Source: UBA4466 sp963925035
GTDB taxonomy: Bacteria; Bacteroidota; Bacteroidia; Flavobacteriales_D; Crocinitomicaceae
Length of the DNA: 23,831 nucleotides
Direction: 5' to 3'
Assembly: GCA_963925035.1 (NCBI GenBank)
Contig: CAWUSK010000051.1
Span: 1-23,831 of the forward strand
This document shows, in pieces, positions 21,957-23,831 of this stretch. The position numbers and the translations under genes were made by a program. Numbering within the stretch: position 1 is the first letter of the stretch; each line of letters opens with the position of its first letter. A model generated the notes under the pieces. That model did no database searches. It was not told the DNA's origin and worked only from the letters and a program-made list of their open reading frames with translations.

Positions 21957-23831
21957 ATGAACAGAATTTATTCCTGTAAAAAACAAGCTATGCTATTCAA
22001 CATCGCATTCAGAAGTATTACTATTGCGTCTCTTATAATTTTCTCCTTGCCAGTTACTGCGCAGGTCTGGACCGATTTCGGCTTTCCAGGTCTGAATAAA
22101 ACTGTAAATACCATTGAAGTTAATGAAGTTGATAATAAAGCATACGTTGGCGGTTCTTTTACCAATATACCTGGAGCTGGTACAGTAAACAATGTAGTTA
22201 TGTGGGATGGTGTTCAATGGAATGCCCTTGGCGATGGTTTCGATGATGAAGTTAAATCCCTTAAATTTTACAATAATGAACTCTATGCTGGGGGTGATTT
22301 TATTTATTCTGGAACCGAATTGGTAAATGGTATAGCTAAATGGAACGGAACGTCCTGGGAAAGTGTTGGTCTCGGCGCAGCAGGGTCATTGGCAAGAATT
22401 AATGCTTTGGAAGTTTTTAATGGAGAATTATATGCCGGTGGATATTTTTTACAAATGAATGGTCTACCAATTGAGCACTTGGCTAAATGGGATGGATCAA
22501 ATTGGACAGCAATTAATAGTTCTTTTAACTCTGAAATTCACGCTTTACACACTTTTGACGGCAAGATTTTTATCGGGAATAATGGCCTCTATAGTTGGGA
22601 TAGCCAAACATTGGCATACATAGGTAATGTTAGCGGTCAAATTTATGCATTGAGTAGTTATAGTGGTTATCTTATCGCAGGCGGATCATTTTCGAGTATA
22701 GGCGGTGGAACAGACAGCCAAACGTGGTCTTCTTTGAACGTTCGAAACTTGGCCTCTTGGAATGGAAAAAGCTTGAGGTTTGAAGCTATAGGAGGACAAG
22801 GTTCATGGACTGATCAATACGCCACTTCATTAGTATATTCAATTATGTCATATAACTGCCAACTATATGTAGGCGGAGTATTTAACTCAATGGCCAACAT
22901 ACCTGTTGACGGTTTAGCGACGTGGGATGGAGCAATTTGGAGTGATGTAATCGGTAGTAATACCTTAAACACTACTAAAATCTGTGCTTTTCATCCATAT
23001 CAAGATAAATTAATGGTAGGAGGTTTAATGACAGCCAACACCGGATCTTGTGTGGGTTGGGACATTCCAAGTTCGAGTGGGATTCCTGTCGGTTCATTCA
23101 CTTCAAGTTGGCGCACTATTGCTACCGATGGAGTCATAGAGTTTACGAATACTACAACCATCGAGTCTAATCTAATGTGGAGTTTTCCTGGAGGATTTCC
23201 CTCTACCTCAGCATATTCAACCCCACCAATTGTAACATACCCAAATTCAGGCTTGTACGATGTTGAATTGATCGTTAACAACTGCATGGGAAATGATACA
23301 CTTAAGGCAATTAATTATGTTGAAGTATTCGACACGCTGCCACCCATAGACTTTGGTAGTTCTACTGAGTATTTAAAAATAAAACCACCGAGAACAGACC
23401 AAGTATTTTTCAATATGTTTTCATCATTCACAGATACACCACTTAATGACGAATATTTATTGTACGATATCCATTACTATAAACCATTGGATTATGATTC
23501 AACAAGTCCCATTTTAATGTATATGCATGGAGTAGGTGGGTCAGGTGCTTCTAGTGCAGATTTGCAAAGTATTGCGGACCGTCAAAAAGCACTGATTGTA
23601 GCACCGTCCATGCAAGGGGTTTTTGCATTTGTTCAAGGGAATGCAAATGTGACAAATATTAATACTGAATGTGAAGAGACTTTTTGGCTGACTGAATTAA
23701 CTAAACAAGTTTATAGAAATGTTCTTAAAAGAGAACGTAGGGATAGTATTCCTGTTTATTTAACAGGCTTTTCTGCAGGTGGTCAATTTACTTCTAGATA
23801 CATGTTTATACGTCAAGTAATTCCTGATTCG
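21957..23831 (+). CDS. Large secreted protein: propeller-like repeats, PKD domain and alpha/beta hydrolase (3' end beyond window)
   Basis: From ATG 21957 the frame stays open for 625 codons to the window edge. A signal peptide (about residues 1-37, ending 'SLPVTAQ') is followed by repeats of the kind 'AYVGGSFTNIPG...VMWDGVQWNALGDG' and 'LYAGGDF...IAKWNGTSWESVG', which look like Kelch-type blades (about 50-350). A PKD-like domain follows ('TIESNLMWSFPGGFPSTSAY' to 'YDVELIVNNCMGNDTLKAINYVEV', about 385-460). Residues from about 500 are an esterase-type alpha/beta hydrolase: 'PILMYMHGVGGSGASSAD' supplies the oxyanion-hole region, and 'VYLTGFSAGGQFTSRYM' the nucleophile elbow with Ser606. The Asp/His partners and any T9SS sorting tail would lie past the edge. 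It is probably a cell-surface or released esterase; the substrate is unknown. Confidence 0.85.
   Translation, partial: MNRIYSCKKQAMLFNIAFRSITIASLIIFSLPVTAQVWTDFGFPGLNKTVNTIEVNEVDNKAYVGGSFTNIPGAGTVNNVVMWDGVQWNALGDGFDDEVKSLKFYNNELYAGGDFIYSGTELVNGIAKWNGTSWESVGLGAAGSLARINALEVFNGELYAGGYFLQMNGLPIEHLAKWDGSNWTAINSSFNSEIHALHTFDGKIFIGNNGLYSWDSQTLAYIGNVSGQIYALSSYSGYLIAGGSFSSIGGGTDSQTWSSLNVRNLASWNGKSLRFEAIGGQGSWTDQYATSLVYSIMSYNCQLYVGGVFNSMANIPVDGLATWDGAIWSDVIGSNTLNTTKICAFHPYQDKLMVGGLMTANTGSCVGWDIPSSSGIPVGSFTSSWRTIATDGVIEFTNTTTIESNLMWSFPGGFPSTSAYSTPPIVTYPNSGLYDVELIVNNCMGNDTLKAINYVEVFDTLPPIDFGSSTEYLKIKPPRTDQVFFNMFSSFTDTPLNDEYLLYDIHYYKPLDYDSTSPILMYMHGVGGSGASSADLQSIADRQKALIVAPSMQGVFAFVQGNANVTNINTECEETFWLTELTKQVYRNVLKRERRDSIPVYLTGFSAGGQFTSRYMFIRQVIPDS

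Overview
The window looks like a chromosomal segment of a Bacteroidota (Flavobacteriia-type) bacterium, possibly near the Crocinitomicaceae/Fluviicola group. The genus guess is inference. The evidence is AT-rich DNA, promoter boxes of the TAnnTTTG type, signal peptides ending in '..AQ' or '..GQ', a type IX secretion (T9SS) sorting tail, an OmpA protein with thrombospondin type-3 repeats behind a DUF5723-like N-terminus, a TPR/PD40 protein, and a secreted propeller-PKD-hydrolase protein. No tRNA, rRNA, transposase, integrase or CRISPR array was seen.

Layout. Positions 1-6600 are loosely packed and look accessory. They hold an orphan T9SS tail (1-183, minus), a diacylglycerol-kinase-type lipid kinase with its terminator (minus), a DUF3050 protein, a 728-nt stretch of hairpin elements around a 36-codon truncated ORF, a YbjT-like SDR/DUF2867 protein, a decayed secreted-protein gene, two overlapping membrane micro-ORFs, a coupled pair of DoxX-like membrane proteins, and a startless coding-like remnant. 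Positions 6609-21809 are compact and housekeeping-like: a small secreted protein (minus), rnhB, an operon of an unknown 715-aa anchored protein with an OmpA/TSP3 protein, then SRPBCC protein, lnt, an ECF sigma factor and a small zinc-finger-type anti-sigma candidate. On the minus strand purB is followed by an unknown secreted protein. An EI24-family membrane protein, a TPR/PD40 protein and truA follow on the plus strand. From 21957 to the window end runs an open, unfinished gene for a large secreted protein with propeller-like repeats, a PKD domain and an alpha/beta hydrolase.

How the genes fit together. Much of the right-hand part serves the cell envelope: lipoprotein N-acylation (lnt), an OmpA-type peptidoglycan-binding outer-membrane protein with a co-transcribed partner, a TPR/PD40 protein of the kind found near T9SS and gliding components, and secreted proteins. 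The sigma/anti-sigma pair directly behind lnt may tie envelope state to transcription, but the sigma reading frame is broken by one extra T just before its DNA-binding helix. The points most worth checking are that frameshift, the repeated structured elements at 2403-2880, the unfinished multidomain secreted hydrolase, and the unknown protein paired with the OmpA/TSP3 gene.
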